This document shows, in pieces, positions 42,041 through 51,174 of a stretch of DNA of 64,000 nt. A model generated the notes under the pieces. That model ran no database searches. It was given only the letters and a program-made list of their open reading frames with translations, and was not told the origin of the DNA. Position 1 is the stretch's first letter, and each line of letters begins with the position of its first letter. Both the position numbers and the translations under genes were made by a program. Source of the DNA: Sulfitobacter mediterraneus (GTDB taxonomy: Bacteria > Pseudomonadota > Alphaproteobacteria > Rhodobacterales > Rhodobacteraceae); contig NZ_CP069004.1 of the NCBI RefSeq assembly GCF_016801775.1, positions 2,356,001 to 2,420,000 of the forward strand, given 5' to 3'.

Positions 42041-43819
42041 ATGAAAATGACCACCGAAGAAGCATTTGTAAAAGTTCTTCAGATGCACGGCATCGACAAT
42101 GCCTTTGGGATCATCGGCTCTGCGATGATGCCCATTTCCGACCTGTTCCCGGCTGCGGGCATCAAGTTTTTTGACTGCGCCCACGAATGCAACGCCGGCA
42201 TGATGGCGGACGGTTACACCCGCGCGACTGGCAAGGTGTCGATGATGGTTGCGCAGAATGGCCCCGGCATCACCAATTTTGTCACGCCTGTAAAAACTGC
42301 CTATTGGAACCACACGCCGCTGCTGCTGGTCACACCTCAGGCCGCGAACAAAACCATCGGTCAGGGCGGTTTCCAGGAAGTGGAGCAAATGGCCCTCTTC
42401 GAAGACATGGTCGCCTATCAAGAAGAGGTCCGCGATCCTTCGCGGATCGCCGAGACCCTGAACCGCGTTATCATTCAGGCCAAACGCGCCAGCGCCCCGG
42501 CCCAGATCAACATCCCGCGCGATTTCTGGACACAGGTGATCGACATCGAATTGCCTGCGATTGTGGAATTTGAACGCCCCTCCGGCGGCGAACAGGCCAT
42601 CGACGACGCGGCCAAGCTGCTGTCCGAAGCCAAATTCCCAGTCATTCTGAACGGTGCAGGTGTCGTCATCGGCGGAGCAATCGACGCCTCCAAGGCACTG
42701 GCTGAACGACTGGATGCGCCTGTCTGCTGCGGTTATCAGCACAACGATGCATTCCCCGGCTCGCACCCGCTGTCGGTTGGTCCTTTGGGCTACAACGGGT
42801 CCAAGGCCGCGATGGAATTGATTTCCAAAGCGGACGTTGTCCTGGCGCTTGGCACCCGTTTGAACCCGTTCTCGACCCTGCCCGGCTATGGCATCGATTA
42901 TTGGCCCACCGACGCCAAAATCATTCAGGTGGACATTAACCCCGACCGGATTGGCCTGACCAAGAAGGTCACTGTCGGTATCGTTGGCGACGCCAAGAAA
43001 GTCGCGAACAGCATCCTGTCAAAACTGGCCGATGATGCAGGTGATACAGGCCGCGCAGATCGTAAGAACCTGATCAGCACAACCAAGTCCGCCTGGGCGC
43101 AGGAACTGACCTCCATGGATCACGAGGACGACGATCCGGGCACCACATGGAACGAACGCGCACGCAGCCGTGAACCGGGCAAGATGTCCCCGCGGATGGC
43201 ATGGCGCGCGATCCAGTCGGCCTTGCCTAAGGATGCGATCATTTCCTCTGACATCGGCAACAACTGTGCCATCGGCAACGCCTATCCAACCTTCGAAGCG
43301 GGCCGCAAATACCTCGCACCCGGCCTCTTTGGCCCTTGCGGGTACGGCTTCCCTGCCATTGCTGGCGCCAAGGTGGGCTGTCCGGATGTTCCGGTTGTCG
43401 GCTTTGCCGGTGACGGTGCATTCGGCATCTCGATGAACGAAATGGTATCGGTCAGCCGCGATGACTGGCCACCAATCACCATGGTGATCTTCCGTAACTA
43501 TCAGTGGGGCGCGGAAAAGCGGAACACGACTCTTTGGTTCGACGACAACTTTGTCGGCACCGAACTGGCGCAGGATGTGGACTATTCCGCCATTGCAAAG
43601 GCCTGCGGCGTTCTGGGCGTTCAGGTCTCCGGTATGGACGAGTTGACTGACGCATTGGACAAGGCGATCAAGGCCCAGATGAACGACGGCAAAACCACAT
43701 TCATCGAGGTGTTGCTGAACCAGGAATTAGGTGAGCCATTCCGCCGCGACGCGATGAAAAAACCTGTCTCGGTGGCGGGCATCAGCCGCGACGACATGCG
43801 CCCGCAAGCGGGTGCATGA
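42041..43819 (+). CDS. xsc: Sulfoacetaldehyde acetyltransferase
   Basis: 592-aa thiamin-diphosphate enzyme: sulfoacetaldehyde plus phosphate to acetyl phosphate plus sulfite, the C-S bond cleavage step of taurine degradation. N-terminal MKMTTEEAFVKVLQMHGIDNAFGIIGSAMMP, in which the IIGSAMMPISDLFPAAGI part distinguishes Xsc from acetolactate synthases. The ThDP/Mg motif is GFAGDGAFGISMNEM through RNYQWGAEKRN. It begins the xsc-pta-soeABC run; pta follows after 40 bp. Controlled probably by TauR at 41925-41957. Confidence 0.97.
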   Translation: MKMTTEEAFVKVLQMHGIDNAFGIIGSAMMPISDLFPAAGIKFFDCAHECNAGMMADGYTRATGKVSMMVAQNGPGITNFVTPVKTAYWNHTPLLLVTPQAANKTIGQGGFQEVEQMALFEDMVAYQEEVRDPSRIAETLNRVIIQAKRASAPAQINIPRDFWTQVIDIELPAIVEFERPSGGEQAIDDAAKLLSEAKFPVILNGAGVVIGGAIDASKALAERLDAPVCCGYQHNDAFPGSHPLSVGPLGYNGSKAAMELISKADVVLALGTRLNPFSTLPGYGIDYWPTDAKIIQVDINPDRIGLTKKVTVGIVGDAKKVANSILSKLADDAGDTGRADRKNLISTTKSAWAQELTSMDHEDDDPGTTWNERARSREPGKMSPRMAWRAIQSALPKDAIISSDIGNNCAIGNAYPTFEAGRKYLAPGLFGPCGYGFPAIAGAKVGCPDVPVVGFAGDGAFGISMNEMVSVSRDDWPPITMVIFRNYQWGAEKRNTTLWFDDNFVGTELAQDVDYSAIAKACGVLGVQVSGMDELTDALDKAIKAQMNDGKTTFIEVLLNQELGEPFRRDAMKKPVSVAGISRDDMRPQAGA

Positions 43820-43859
43820 TCTGAATGCCACATTGGCAACATAAACGAATGGGCAAGCC

Positions 43860-44858
43860 ATGAGAGTGCTGCAAGGTCTGCAAGACCGCGCCGCCGCCCG
43901 GCCTGCCCATATCGTGCTCAGCGAAGGCCACGACCCACGGGTCGTGGCCGGCGCCGTTTCTGCCGTGCGAGCCGGGATTGCCCGGATCACACTGGTCGGG
44001 CCGATGGCAGACGTGCTGGCTCAACTGGCCGACGTTGGCGTCGCGGCTGGTGCCAACATCGCAGTGGAAGATCCGCAGACTTCGGCCCTCACGGGAGAAT
44101 TCGCCCAAACCTATTTTGATCTGCGCAAACACAAAGGCGTCAGCAAAGACATCGCCGCCGCCCAAGCGCGTGATCCATTGGTGTTTGCCGCCATGATGGT
44201 GCGCAATGGCCATGCGGATGGCACTGTTGGCGGGGCGGTTGCGACCACGTCCGAAACCGTGCGCGCCGCGCTGCAGATCATCGGCAAAGCCAAAGATGTC
44301 CCCTTGGTTTCCAGCTTTTTCCTGATGGCCTTGCCAATGGGGCATCCATCAGGCCGCAGCGCAATGATTTTCGGAGATTGCGGACTTGTCATTGATCCAA
44401 CCGCCGAAGAGCTTGCCGCGATCGCAGTGGCCTCGGCCGCCTCGTGCAGACAACTGCTTGGCGATGCCCCCAAGGTGGCGCTACTGTCGTTTTCAACCAA
44501 GGGCAGTGCCCGCCATCCCGCCGTCACCAAAGTCAGCGACGCGGTTGAGATCCTGAAACGAGATCATCCAAACCTCCCCGCCGACGGTGAATTGCAGTTC
44601 GACGCGGCTTTTGTTCCGGAGGTCGGCGCAACCAAAGCGCCGGGATCTTCCGTCGCGGGCCATGCCAATGTGATGATCTTCCCCAATCTTGATGCGGGCA
44701 ATATCGGCTATAAGATCGCCCAACGCATCGGCGGTGCGGATGCCATCGGACCCGTATTGCAAGGCCTGTCCAAACCCGCCAACGATTTGTCTCGCGGGTG
44801 CACCGCACAGGACGTTACAAACATGATTGCCGTGACCAGCCTTCAGGCAACTTCTTAA
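43860..44858 (+). CDS. pta: Phosphate acetyltransferase (short form)
   Basis: 332 aa, PTA_PTB domain only, the form found next to xsc. It converts the acetyl phosphate made by Xsc into acetyl-CoA. Landmarks: HIVLSEGHDPRVVAGA, DPLVFAAMMVRNGHADGTVGGAVATTSE in part, LLSFSTKGSARHPAV and ADGELQFDAAFVPEVGATKAPGS in part. It lies between xsc (40-bp gap) and soeA (18-bp gap), so one transcript is likely. Confidence 0.95.
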   Translation: MRVLQGLQDRAAARPAHIVLSEGHDPRVVAGAVSAVRAGIARITLVGPMADVLAQLADVGVAAGANIAVEDPQTSALTGEFAQTYFDLRKHKGVSKDIAAAQARDPLVFAAMMVRNGHADGTVGGAVATTSETVRAALQIIGKAKDVPLVSSFFLMALPMGHPSGRSAMIFGDCGLVIDPTAEELAAIAVASAASCRQLLGDAPKVALLSFSTKGSARHPAVTKVSDAVEILKRDHPNLPADGELQFDAAFVPEVGATKAPGSSVAGHANVMIFPNLDAGNIGYKIAQRIGGADAIGPVLQGLSKPANDLSRGCTAQDVTNMIAVTSLQATS

Positions 44859-44876
44859 GATCAAACAGGAAATTCC

Positions 44877-47696
44877 ATGACACAAAAACAGCCCGTGATC
44901 GACCTGAGCCCGCATGTGTCAGACGAGGTCCGTAAAACCACCTGTTACATGTGCGCCTGCCGCTGTGGCATCAACGTGCATTTGAAGGACGGTAAGGTCG
45001 CCTATATCGAGGGCAACCGCGACCATCCGGTGAACCAGGGTGTTTTGTGCGCCAAAGGTTCGGCTGGCATCATGCAGCACAACGCGCCATCACGGCTCAA
45101 ATCACCGCTCAAGCGGGTTGGTCCGCGCGGCTCTGGCGAGTTCGAAGAGATCAGTTGGGACGAAGCCTACCAAATCGCCGCCGATTGGCTTGAGCCGATC
45201 CGCCAGGACAACCCCGAAAAGCTGGCGTTCTTCACCGGCCGCGATCAATCGCAATCCTTCACCAGCCTTTGGGCACAGGCCTTTGGCACGCCCAATTATG
45301 CGGCTCACGGCGGGTTCTGTTCGGTCAATATGGCCGCTGCCGGCATTTACACCATGGGCGGTGCATTTTGGGAGTTTGGCCAGCCGGATTGGGACCACAC
45401 CAAACTATTCATGCTTTTCGGTGTGGCCGAAGACCACGATTCCAACCCGATCAAGATGGGTCTGGGTAAGATCAAGCAACGCGGCGCACGCGTCATCGGT
45501 GTGAACCCGATCCGCACCGGCTACAACGCCGTTGCGGATGACTGGGTCGGTATCACGCCAGGCACCGATGGGCTGTTTATCCTGTCGATGATCCATTGCC
45601 TGATGAAAGCGGGCAAGATCGACCTGAATTATCTGGCGCAATACACCGACGCGCCGGTGTTGGTGAATGGCGATGAGAAGTCGCCCGAGTTTGGCCTTTT
45701 CCTGCGAGACAAGAATGGCAAGGAACTTGTCATCGACCGCGCCACGGGCAAGCTGACCCCCTTTGACCAACCCGGTGTCAAACCCGATCTTGCCGCAACC
45801 CACCGCGCCAAAGGAGTGACACACCGCCCGGTGTTCCACCAAATGGCCGATCAATACCTGTCTGACGATTACACCCCCGAAGCCGTGGCAGACCGCGTTG
45901 GTATCCCTGCGGGGCGCATCCGCGCCATCGCTGCAGAATTGGCCCGCGTCGCCTTTGAAGAAGCGTTCGAGCTTGATCACGAATGGACCGACTTCCGCGG
46001 TGAAACGCATCAGACCATGACGGGCCGCCCTGTGTCCTTTCACGCGATGCGCGGGATCTCGGCTCACGCCAATGGCTTTCAAACCTGCCGCGCCTTGCAT
46101 GTGCTGCAAATCCTCCTTGGCACGGTCGAAGTGCCTGGCGGTTTTCGCTTCAAACCACCCTATCCAAAACCTGCCAAGGCACACCCCAAACCACATGTGG
46201 GCATGACCCCCGGCGCACCGCTCAATGGCCCACATCTCGGCTTTGTGCATGGTCCCGAAGACCTCGCGCTGAAACCTGACGGCAGCGCCGCACGCATCGA
46301 CAAGGCCTTCACCTGGGACAATCCGATGTCGTCCCACGGGCTGATGCATATGGTGATCTCGAACGCCCATGCCGGTGATCCCTACAAGATCGACACATTG
46401 TTCATGTACATGGCGAATATGTCGTGGAACTCCTCGATGAACACCGGCGGCGTGATGGAGATGCTGACGGACAAGGATGAAAACGGCGATTACGTGATCC
46501 CCCATATCATCTATTCCGATGCCTATTCGTCGGAGATGGTCGCCTATGCCGATCTGATCCTGCCCGATACGACATATCTAGAACGGCACGATTGTATCTC
46601 GTTGCTGGACCGCCCGATCTGCGAGGCGGACGCGGCGGCGGATGCCATTCGCTGGCCGGTGGTGGAGCCGGACCGGAATGTGAAAGGCTTCCAGTCCGCG
46701 CTTTGTGATCTGGGCGCAAAACTGGGTCTGCCCGGCTTTGTCAACGATGACGGCAGCCAGAAATACGCAGATTATGCCGACTACATCACCAACCACGAAC
46801 GCCGCCCCGGCATTGGCCCCTTGGCCGGCTGGCGCATGGGCGAAAACGGCCTGCAATCGGGGCGCGGCGGCGTCAACGAAAGCCAGATCGACAATTACAT
46901 CGAGAACGGCGGTTTCTTTGTCGAACACATCCCCGAGGGCGCCAATTATTTTAAACCCTGGAACCGCGCCTATCAGGATTGGGCCGTGGGCATGGGTCTC
47001 TATGACGCGCCGCAACCCTATCTGTTCAACCTCTACGTCGAGCCGATGCGCAAGTTCCAACTCGCCGCTGAAGGCCACGGAGACATCCAACCACCCGACC
47101 ACCTGCGCGAGCGGATCAAACACACGATGTCGCCGCTGCCGATCTGGTACGAAACCGACCAGCAGGGCAACGAAGGCTATACCGTCAACGCCCTGACCCA
47201 ACGCCCCATGGCAATGTACCACTCGTGGGGGTCGCAAAACGCTTGGCTGCGCCAGTTGCACGGCCACAACCCGCTGTACCTGCCTACCAAACTGATGCGC
47301 CAGCATGATTTGTCCGATGGCGATTGGGCGCGGGTCTCCTCCCCCCACGGCGAAATCACCGTACCGGTGATGGAAATGGCCGCCCTCAACGACAACACGG
47401 TCTGGACCTGGAACGCCATCGGCAAACGAAAGGGTGCATGGGCGCTGGACAAAGACGCACCAGAGGCCACCAAAGGCTTTCTGCTCAACCATCTGATCCA
47501 TGAATTGCTGCCGCCCAAAGGCGACGGTATGCGCTGGGCCAACTCCGACCCGATTACAGGTCAGGCCGCTTGGTTCGATCTCAAGGTCCGTATCGAAAAG
47601 GCTGAGGCGCCAAAACAATCGCGGCCTGAATATCCACCGATCAAATCCCCCGTAGGTCAGGGGCCAGACAAACTGGCATGGAAGGTGGGCAAATGA
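44877..47696 (+). CDS. soeA: Sulfite dehydrogenase SoeA, molybdopterin catalytic subunit
   Basis: 939-aa molybdopterin oxidoreductase of the CISM family. A 4Fe-4S cluster is bound by C23, C26, C30 and C58 (CYMCACRCG and LCAKG). There is no twin-arginine signal, so the enzyme faces the cytoplasm, as known for SoeABC. It oxidises the sulfite released by Xsc to sulfate, passing electrons via SoeB and SoeC to quinone. Placement directly after xsc-pta matches the organosulfonate sulfite dehydrogenase of other roseobacters. A ~79-bp gap with a repeat element separates it from soeB. Confidence 0.93.
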   Translation: MTQKQPVIDLSPHVSDEVRKTTCYMCACRCGINVHLKDGKVAYIEGNRDHPVNQGVLCAKGSAGIMQHNAPSRLKSPLKRVGPRGSGEFEEISWDEAYQIAADWLEPIRQDNPEKLAFFTGRDQSQSFTSLWAQAFGTPNYAAHGGFCSVNMAAAGIYTMGGAFWEFGQPDWDHTKLFMLFGVAEDHDSNPIKMGLGKIKQRGARVIGVNPIRTGYNAVADDWVGITPGTDGLFILSMIHCLMKAGKIDLNYLAQYTDAPVLVNGDEKSPEFGLFLRDKNGKELVIDRATGKLTPFDQPGVKPDLAATHRAKGVTHRPVFHQMADQYLSDDYTPEAVADRVGIPAGRIRAIAAELARVAFEEAFELDHEWTDFRGETHQTMTGRPVSFHAMRGISAHANGFQTCRALHVLQILLGTVEVPGGFRFKPPYPKPAKAHPKPHVGMTPGAPLNGPHLGFVHGPEDLALKPDGSAARIDKAFTWDNPMSSHGLMHMVISNAHAGDPYKIDTLFMYMANMSWNSSMNTGGVMEMLTDKDENGDYVIPHIIYSDAYSSEMVAYADLILPDTTYLERHDCISLLDRPICEADAAADAIRWPVVEPDRNVKGFQSALCDLGAKLGLPGFVNDDGSQKYADYADYITNHERRPGIGPLAGWRMGENGLQSGRGGVNESQIDNYIENGGFFVEHIPEGANYFKPWNRAYQDWAVGMGLYDAPQPYLFNLYVEPMRKFQLAAEGHGDIQPPDHLRERIKHTMSPLPIWYETDQQGNEGYTVNALTQRPMAMYHSWGSQNAWLRQLHGHNPLYLPTKLMRQHDLSDGDWARVSSPHGEITVPVMEMAALNDNTVWTWNAIGKRKGAWALDKDAPEATKGFLLNHLIHELLPPKGDGMRWANSDPITGQAAWFDLKVRIEKAEAPKQSRPEYPPIKSPVGQGPDKLAWKVGK

Positions 47697-47702
47697 TCCT
47701 CT

Positions 47703-47749
47703 CCCTTTTTGGCCTTAAATATTCCGGGGGTCCGGGAGCTGGCCCCCGG
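47703..47749 (-). repeat. Dispersed intergenic element, copy C
   Basis: Read on the minus strand: a GC hairpin (CCGGGGG at 47743-47749 with CCCCCGG at 47724-47730), then GGAATATTTAAGGCCAAAAAGGG. It shares the TATTT-NN-GGCCAAAAAGGG box with copy B. It sits inside the operon between soeA and soeB, opposite to transcription. Confidence 0.7.
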
Positions 47750-47775
47750 TTCGACATCCAACAGGAGCGCCGCAT

Positions 47776-48522
47776 ATGACAACCCTGCCTCAACACACCG
47801 ACAAGAAACTCGGCCTCGTCATTGATCTGGACACCTGTGTCGGCTGCCACGCCTGTGTGATTTCCTGCAAAGGCTGGAACACCGAAAACTATGGCGCGCC
47901 CCTGTCCGATCAAGATCCCTATGGCGCTGATCCATCCGGCACCTTCCTCAACCGGGTGCATTCCTACGAGATCCAGCCGGCCGAGGGCCACGCCCAACTG
48001 ATCCACTTCCCAAAGTCATGCCTGCACTGCGAAGACGCCCCCTGCGTCACGGTCTGCCCCACCGGCGCCAGCTACAAACGTGTCGAGGACGGCATTGTGT
48101 TGGTCAACGAAAGCGATTGTATCGGTTGCGGCCTTTGCGCCTGGGCCTGCCCATACGGCGCCCGCGAAATGGATCAGGAAGAGAAGGTGATGAAAAAATG
48201 CACCCTTTGCGTGGACCGGATCTATAATGAAAACCTGCCCGAGGTGGACCGCGTCCCGTCCTGCGTGCGCACCTGCCCTGCCGGTGCGCGGCATTTCGGT
48301 GACCTGGGCGATCCCGGCAGCGCCGTCAGCCAATTGGTTGCGGAACGCGGCGGTGTTGATCTGATGCCGGAACAGGGCACTAAACCTGTGAACAAATACC
48401 TGCCGCCCCGCCCCAAGGATGCGCTTCCCGAATTTGATGTTCTGGCGCCCTTCCTGGAACCCGTGGCGCAAGAGCCGAAAGGCTTTCTTGGCTGGCTCGA
48501 CAAAACACTGGAGAAACTCTGA
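47776..48522 (+). CDS. soeB: Sulfite dehydrogenase SoeB, 4Fe-4S ferredoxin subunit
   Basis: 248 aa with four ferredoxin-type clusters in the DmsB/NrfC pattern: CVGCHACVISCKGWN, CLHCEDAPCVTVCP, CIGCGLCAWACP and CTLCVDR with CVRTCPAGAR. It relays electrons from SoeA to the membrane anchor SoeC. AACAGGAG ribosome site 6 nt upstream. Its final base region overlaps the soeC start (stop and ATG share position 48522). Confidence 0.94.
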   Translation: MTTLPQHTDKKLGLVIDLDTCVGCHACVISCKGWNTENYGAPLSDQDPYGADPSGTFLNRVHSYEIQPAEGHAQLIHFPKSCLHCEDAPCVTVCPTGASYKRVEDGIVLVNESDCIGCGLCAWACPYGAREMDQEEKVMKKCTLCVDRIYNENLPEVDRVPSCVRTCPAGARHFGDLGDPGSAVSQLVAERGGVDLMPEQGTKPVNKYLPPRPKDALPEFDVLAPFLEPVAQEPKGFLGWLDKTLEKL

Positions 48523-49394
48523 TGCATCCGGCCCCTTCTGTTATCTTTTTCTCGACCTTCTCCGGGCTGGGCTTTGGACTGCTGTTCTGGCTTGGCCTTG
48601 GCATTCCGGCCGTTACAGGCTTTTCCGCCTTTGCCTTTTTCACCATCGCCTATCTGCTGGCGGTGGGCGGGTTGATCTCCTCTACTTTCCACCTCGGTCA
48701 TCCCGAACGGGCGCTCAAGGCCTTCACCCAATGGCGCAGCAGCTGGCTCAGCCGTGAAGGCTGGTGTGCGGTTCTGGCGCTGATCATCCTAGCGGTTTAC
48801 GGCATTGGCCTTGTGTTCTTTGACAGCCGTTGGACCCTTTTGGGGATCATCGGGGCGGTGTTTGCCCTTGGGACGGTGTTCACCACCTCGATGATCTATA
48901 CCCAACTCAAGACAGTTCCGCGCTGGAACATGCCTCTGACCCCTGCCAATTTCCTGTCGCTCAGCATCGCGGGCGGTGCCCTTTTGGCAGGGCAGGTCAC
49001 ATGGGCTATCGGATTGCTGGTGGTGTCCGGCCTGATCCAGGCTGCAACTTGGATAATGGGCGACAAGGCCTTTGGCAGCTCGGGCAGCGATCTGGCCAGC
49101 GCAACCCAATTGGGTCACATCGGCACCCCTCGCGCCTTTGAGCCGCCGCACACCGGCACCAACTATCTGCTGCGGGAATTCGTGCATGTGATTGGCCGCA
49201 AGCACGCACAAAAACTGCGACTCATTGCGATTGCATTGATGGCCGTGCTGCCGGTGGTTCTGCTTTTGCTGCCGTTCAATCACCTGCTGGCGATCATCGC
49301 CGTTTTGGCCCATGTGGCCGGGGTGTTGACGGCCCGTTGGTTGTTCTTTGCAGAGGCCGAACATGTGGTTGGCCTCTACTACGGCAAACGATGA
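48522..49394 (+). CDS. soeC: Sulfite dehydrogenase SoeC, membrane anchor (DmsC-like)
   Basis: 290 aa with about eight membrane helices and the DmsC-type loop SSTFHLGHPERALKAFTQWRSSW near residues 50-72, cited by FHLGHPERAL. It anchors SoeAB and reduces quinone. It starts at the soeB stop codon and its own stop overlaps the following GNAT start by 4 bp (ATGA), so all three are translationally coupled. Confidence 0.93.
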   Translation: MHPAPSVIFFSTFSGLGFGLLFWLGLGIPAVTGFSAFAFFTIAYLLAVGGLISSTFHLGHPERALKAFTQWRSSWLSREGWCAVLALIILAVYGIGLVFFDSRWTLLGIIGAVFALGTVFTTSMIYTQLKTVPRWNMPLTPANFLSLSIAGGALLAGQVTWAIGLLVVSGLIQAATWIMGDKAFGSSGSDLASATQLGHIGTPRAFEPPHTGTNYLLREFVHVIGRKHAQKLRLIAIALMAVLPVVLLLLPFNHLLAIIAVLAHVAGVLTARWLFFAEAEHVVGLYYGKR

Positions 49395-49873
49395 CTGCCA
49401 TGGGACTCAACCTGCGCCTGGCCCGTTCGGAGGAGGCTGACACGCTCACCGCTTTGGTGATGCGGTCCAAACAATCCAACGGCTATGACGATGCCTTCAT
49501 GGCGGCCTGCGCGGATGAACTGCGCGTCACGCCTGCGCGCATAGAGAAGGGTAATTTCTGGGTGGCTGAAGCGCAGGGCAATCTGCGCGGCTGCGTCACC
49601 CTCGATCCGGATGCAGCCACGGGCGCTGGCACAATATCGACCTTCTTTATTGATCCGGACGCCAAAAGGCAGGGCGTGGGCCGCGCCCTTTGGCAGGTGG
49701 TCCAAGCCGCCGCAAGGGCGCAAGGTCTGTTGCTGCTCAAGCTGGACGCCGATCCGGCAGCGGTGCCATTTTATGAGGCGATGGGGTTCAAGACCGTCCG
49801 CGAGGTTCCCTCAGGCTCCATTCCCGGACGGGTTCTGCCGCAAATGGAATTGGCGCTGCTTCCAGCGGCGTAG
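49391..49873 (+). CDS. GNAT family N-acetyltransferase at the end of the soe operon
   Basis: 160 aa from the ATG at 49391, which overlaps the soeC stop. The acetyl-CoA motif is FFIDPDAKRQGVGRALWQVVQAAA and the C-terminal block is VPFYEAMGFKTVREVPSGSIPGR in part. Tight coupling to soeC suggests it is expressed with the taurine/sulfite genes, but its substrate is unknown and it may just be a passenger. Confidence 0.85.
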   Translation: MTAMGLNLRLARSEEADTLTALVMRSKQSNGYDDAFMAACADELRVTPARIEKGNFWVAEAQGNLRGCVTLDPDAATGAGTISTFFIDPDAKRQGVGRALWQVVQAAARAQGLLLLKLDADPAAVPFYEAMGFKTVREVPSGSIPGRVLPQMELALLPAA

Positions 49874-49908
49874 GGCGGGGTTCACCCCGCCACCTCCGCA
49901 ACCAACCC

Positions 49909-51075
49909 TCACGACAGTGGCAAACGCACCTCAACCACACGCGCCATTATTGACGCGCCCACGGGCAGGATTGAGGTATCCAGAACATATTCGGGATTGT
50001 GCAGCGGCGCGGTACCGCCATGACCAACCGTGCAATAGGCCCCCGGCACGACCCGCAGCATATCGGCAAAATCCTCGGACCCCGTGACGGGCGGGGCATT
50101 CGGGTCAAGGTTTTCAATCCCGACAATATCACCCGCCGCCTGCATATAGACATCCGACAGTTCGTCATCATTGATCAGAACGTCAAAGACCGACCGCAAA
50201 TCAAGTGTGATCTCAACCCCATGAGCGATGGCAAAACCATCACACAAGGCCTGCATCCGCGATGCGGCCAATTCGTACATCTCATCCGCAAAGTACCGGA
50301 CCGTGCCCGCCAAAGTGGCGGTCTCTGGCACCACGTTATAAGCCGATCCCGAGTGGATTTGCGTGATCGACATCACCAGAACCTCTTGCGCGGGAATATT
50401 GCGGCTGAGGATGGTTTGCATCTCGCTGGCCAGTGACGCCGCAATGATCAATGCGTCACGGGAATCGCTCGGCTTGGCCGCATGGCTGCCTTTGCCCTTT
50501 ATGTGAATGTCAAAAAACGCCGCGCCGGCCATCGCTTGGCCCTTACAGATCCCCACCTTGCCGGGCTTGCCATTGGGATGGTTGTGCATCCCGAAAATCT
50601 CATCACAGGGGAATTGTTCGAACAAACCATCCGCCAGCATCTGTTTGGCCCCGCCAAGCCCCTCTTCGGCAGGCTGAAACACCACCACCGCTGTCCCGTC
50701 AAAATCCCGCGTTGCCGCCAGATGTTTGGCTGCGCCCAACAGCATCGTGGTGTGGCTGTCATGCCCACACGCATGCATCACCCCGTCATTCTTTGAGGCA
50801 TAGGGAAGACCCGTCGCTTCCTGTATCGGCAGCGCGTCCATGTCGGCCCGAAGACCGACACGGCGATTGCCTTGCCCCTTGCCACGAATGATCCCGACAA
50901 CACCCGTTTTGCCCAAACCTTCATGCACCTCGTCCACACCATAGCTGCGCAGCTTTTCCGCCACGATGCCGCTGGTGCGCACTTCGGTAAAACCAATCTC
51001 GGGATGAGCATGAAGATCGCGAAAGATGTCCTCCAGCTCGGGGACGCTGTCGGCGATGGTGGGCAAGATATTCAT
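49909..51075 (-). CDS. M20 family amidohydrolase (aminoacylase/hippurate hydrolase-like)
   Basis: 388 aa from the ATG at 51075 (MNILPTIADSVPELEDIFRD), with GGAG 7 nt before. It is a di-metal peptidase-fold hydrolase of N-acyl or aromatic-acyl amino acids. Motifs: LRADMDALPIQE, NDGVMHACGHDSHTTMLLGAA in part (metal His and Asp), FQPAEEGLGGAKQM (catalytic Glu), GMHNHPNGKPG and GSEDFADML. It could hydrolyse an N-acetyl amino acid such as that made by the dgc pathway, but there is no direct evidence. It lies ~100 bp after dapA on the same strand. Confidence 0.9.
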   Translation of the reverse strand: MNILPTIADSVPELEDIFRDLHAHPEIGFTEVRTSGIVAEKLRSYGVDEVHEGLGKTGVVGIIRGKGQGNRRVGLRADMDALPIQEATGLPYASKNDGVMHACGHDSHTTMLLGAAKHLAATRDFDGTAVVVFQPAEEGLGGAKQMLADGLFEQFPCDEIFGMHNHPNGKPGKVGICKGQAMAGAAFFDIHIKGKGSHAAKPSDSRDALIIAASLASEMQTILSRNIPAQEVLVMSITQIHSGSAYNVVPETATLAGTVRYFADEMYELAASRMQALCDGFAIAHGVEITLDLRSVFDVLINDDELSDVYMQAAGDIVGIENLDPNAPPVTGSEDFADMLRVVPGAYCTVGHGGTAPLHNPEYVLDTSILPVGASIMARVVEVRLPLS

Positions 51076-51174
51076 GAATAGGCTCCGGGTTGTTTTCAAC
51101 GCATGGTGGGGCGAAGCCCAGCAAACCGCAACCCGGAACCGCAGGGCGGGGTTCACCCCGCCATTTAGCCAAAA

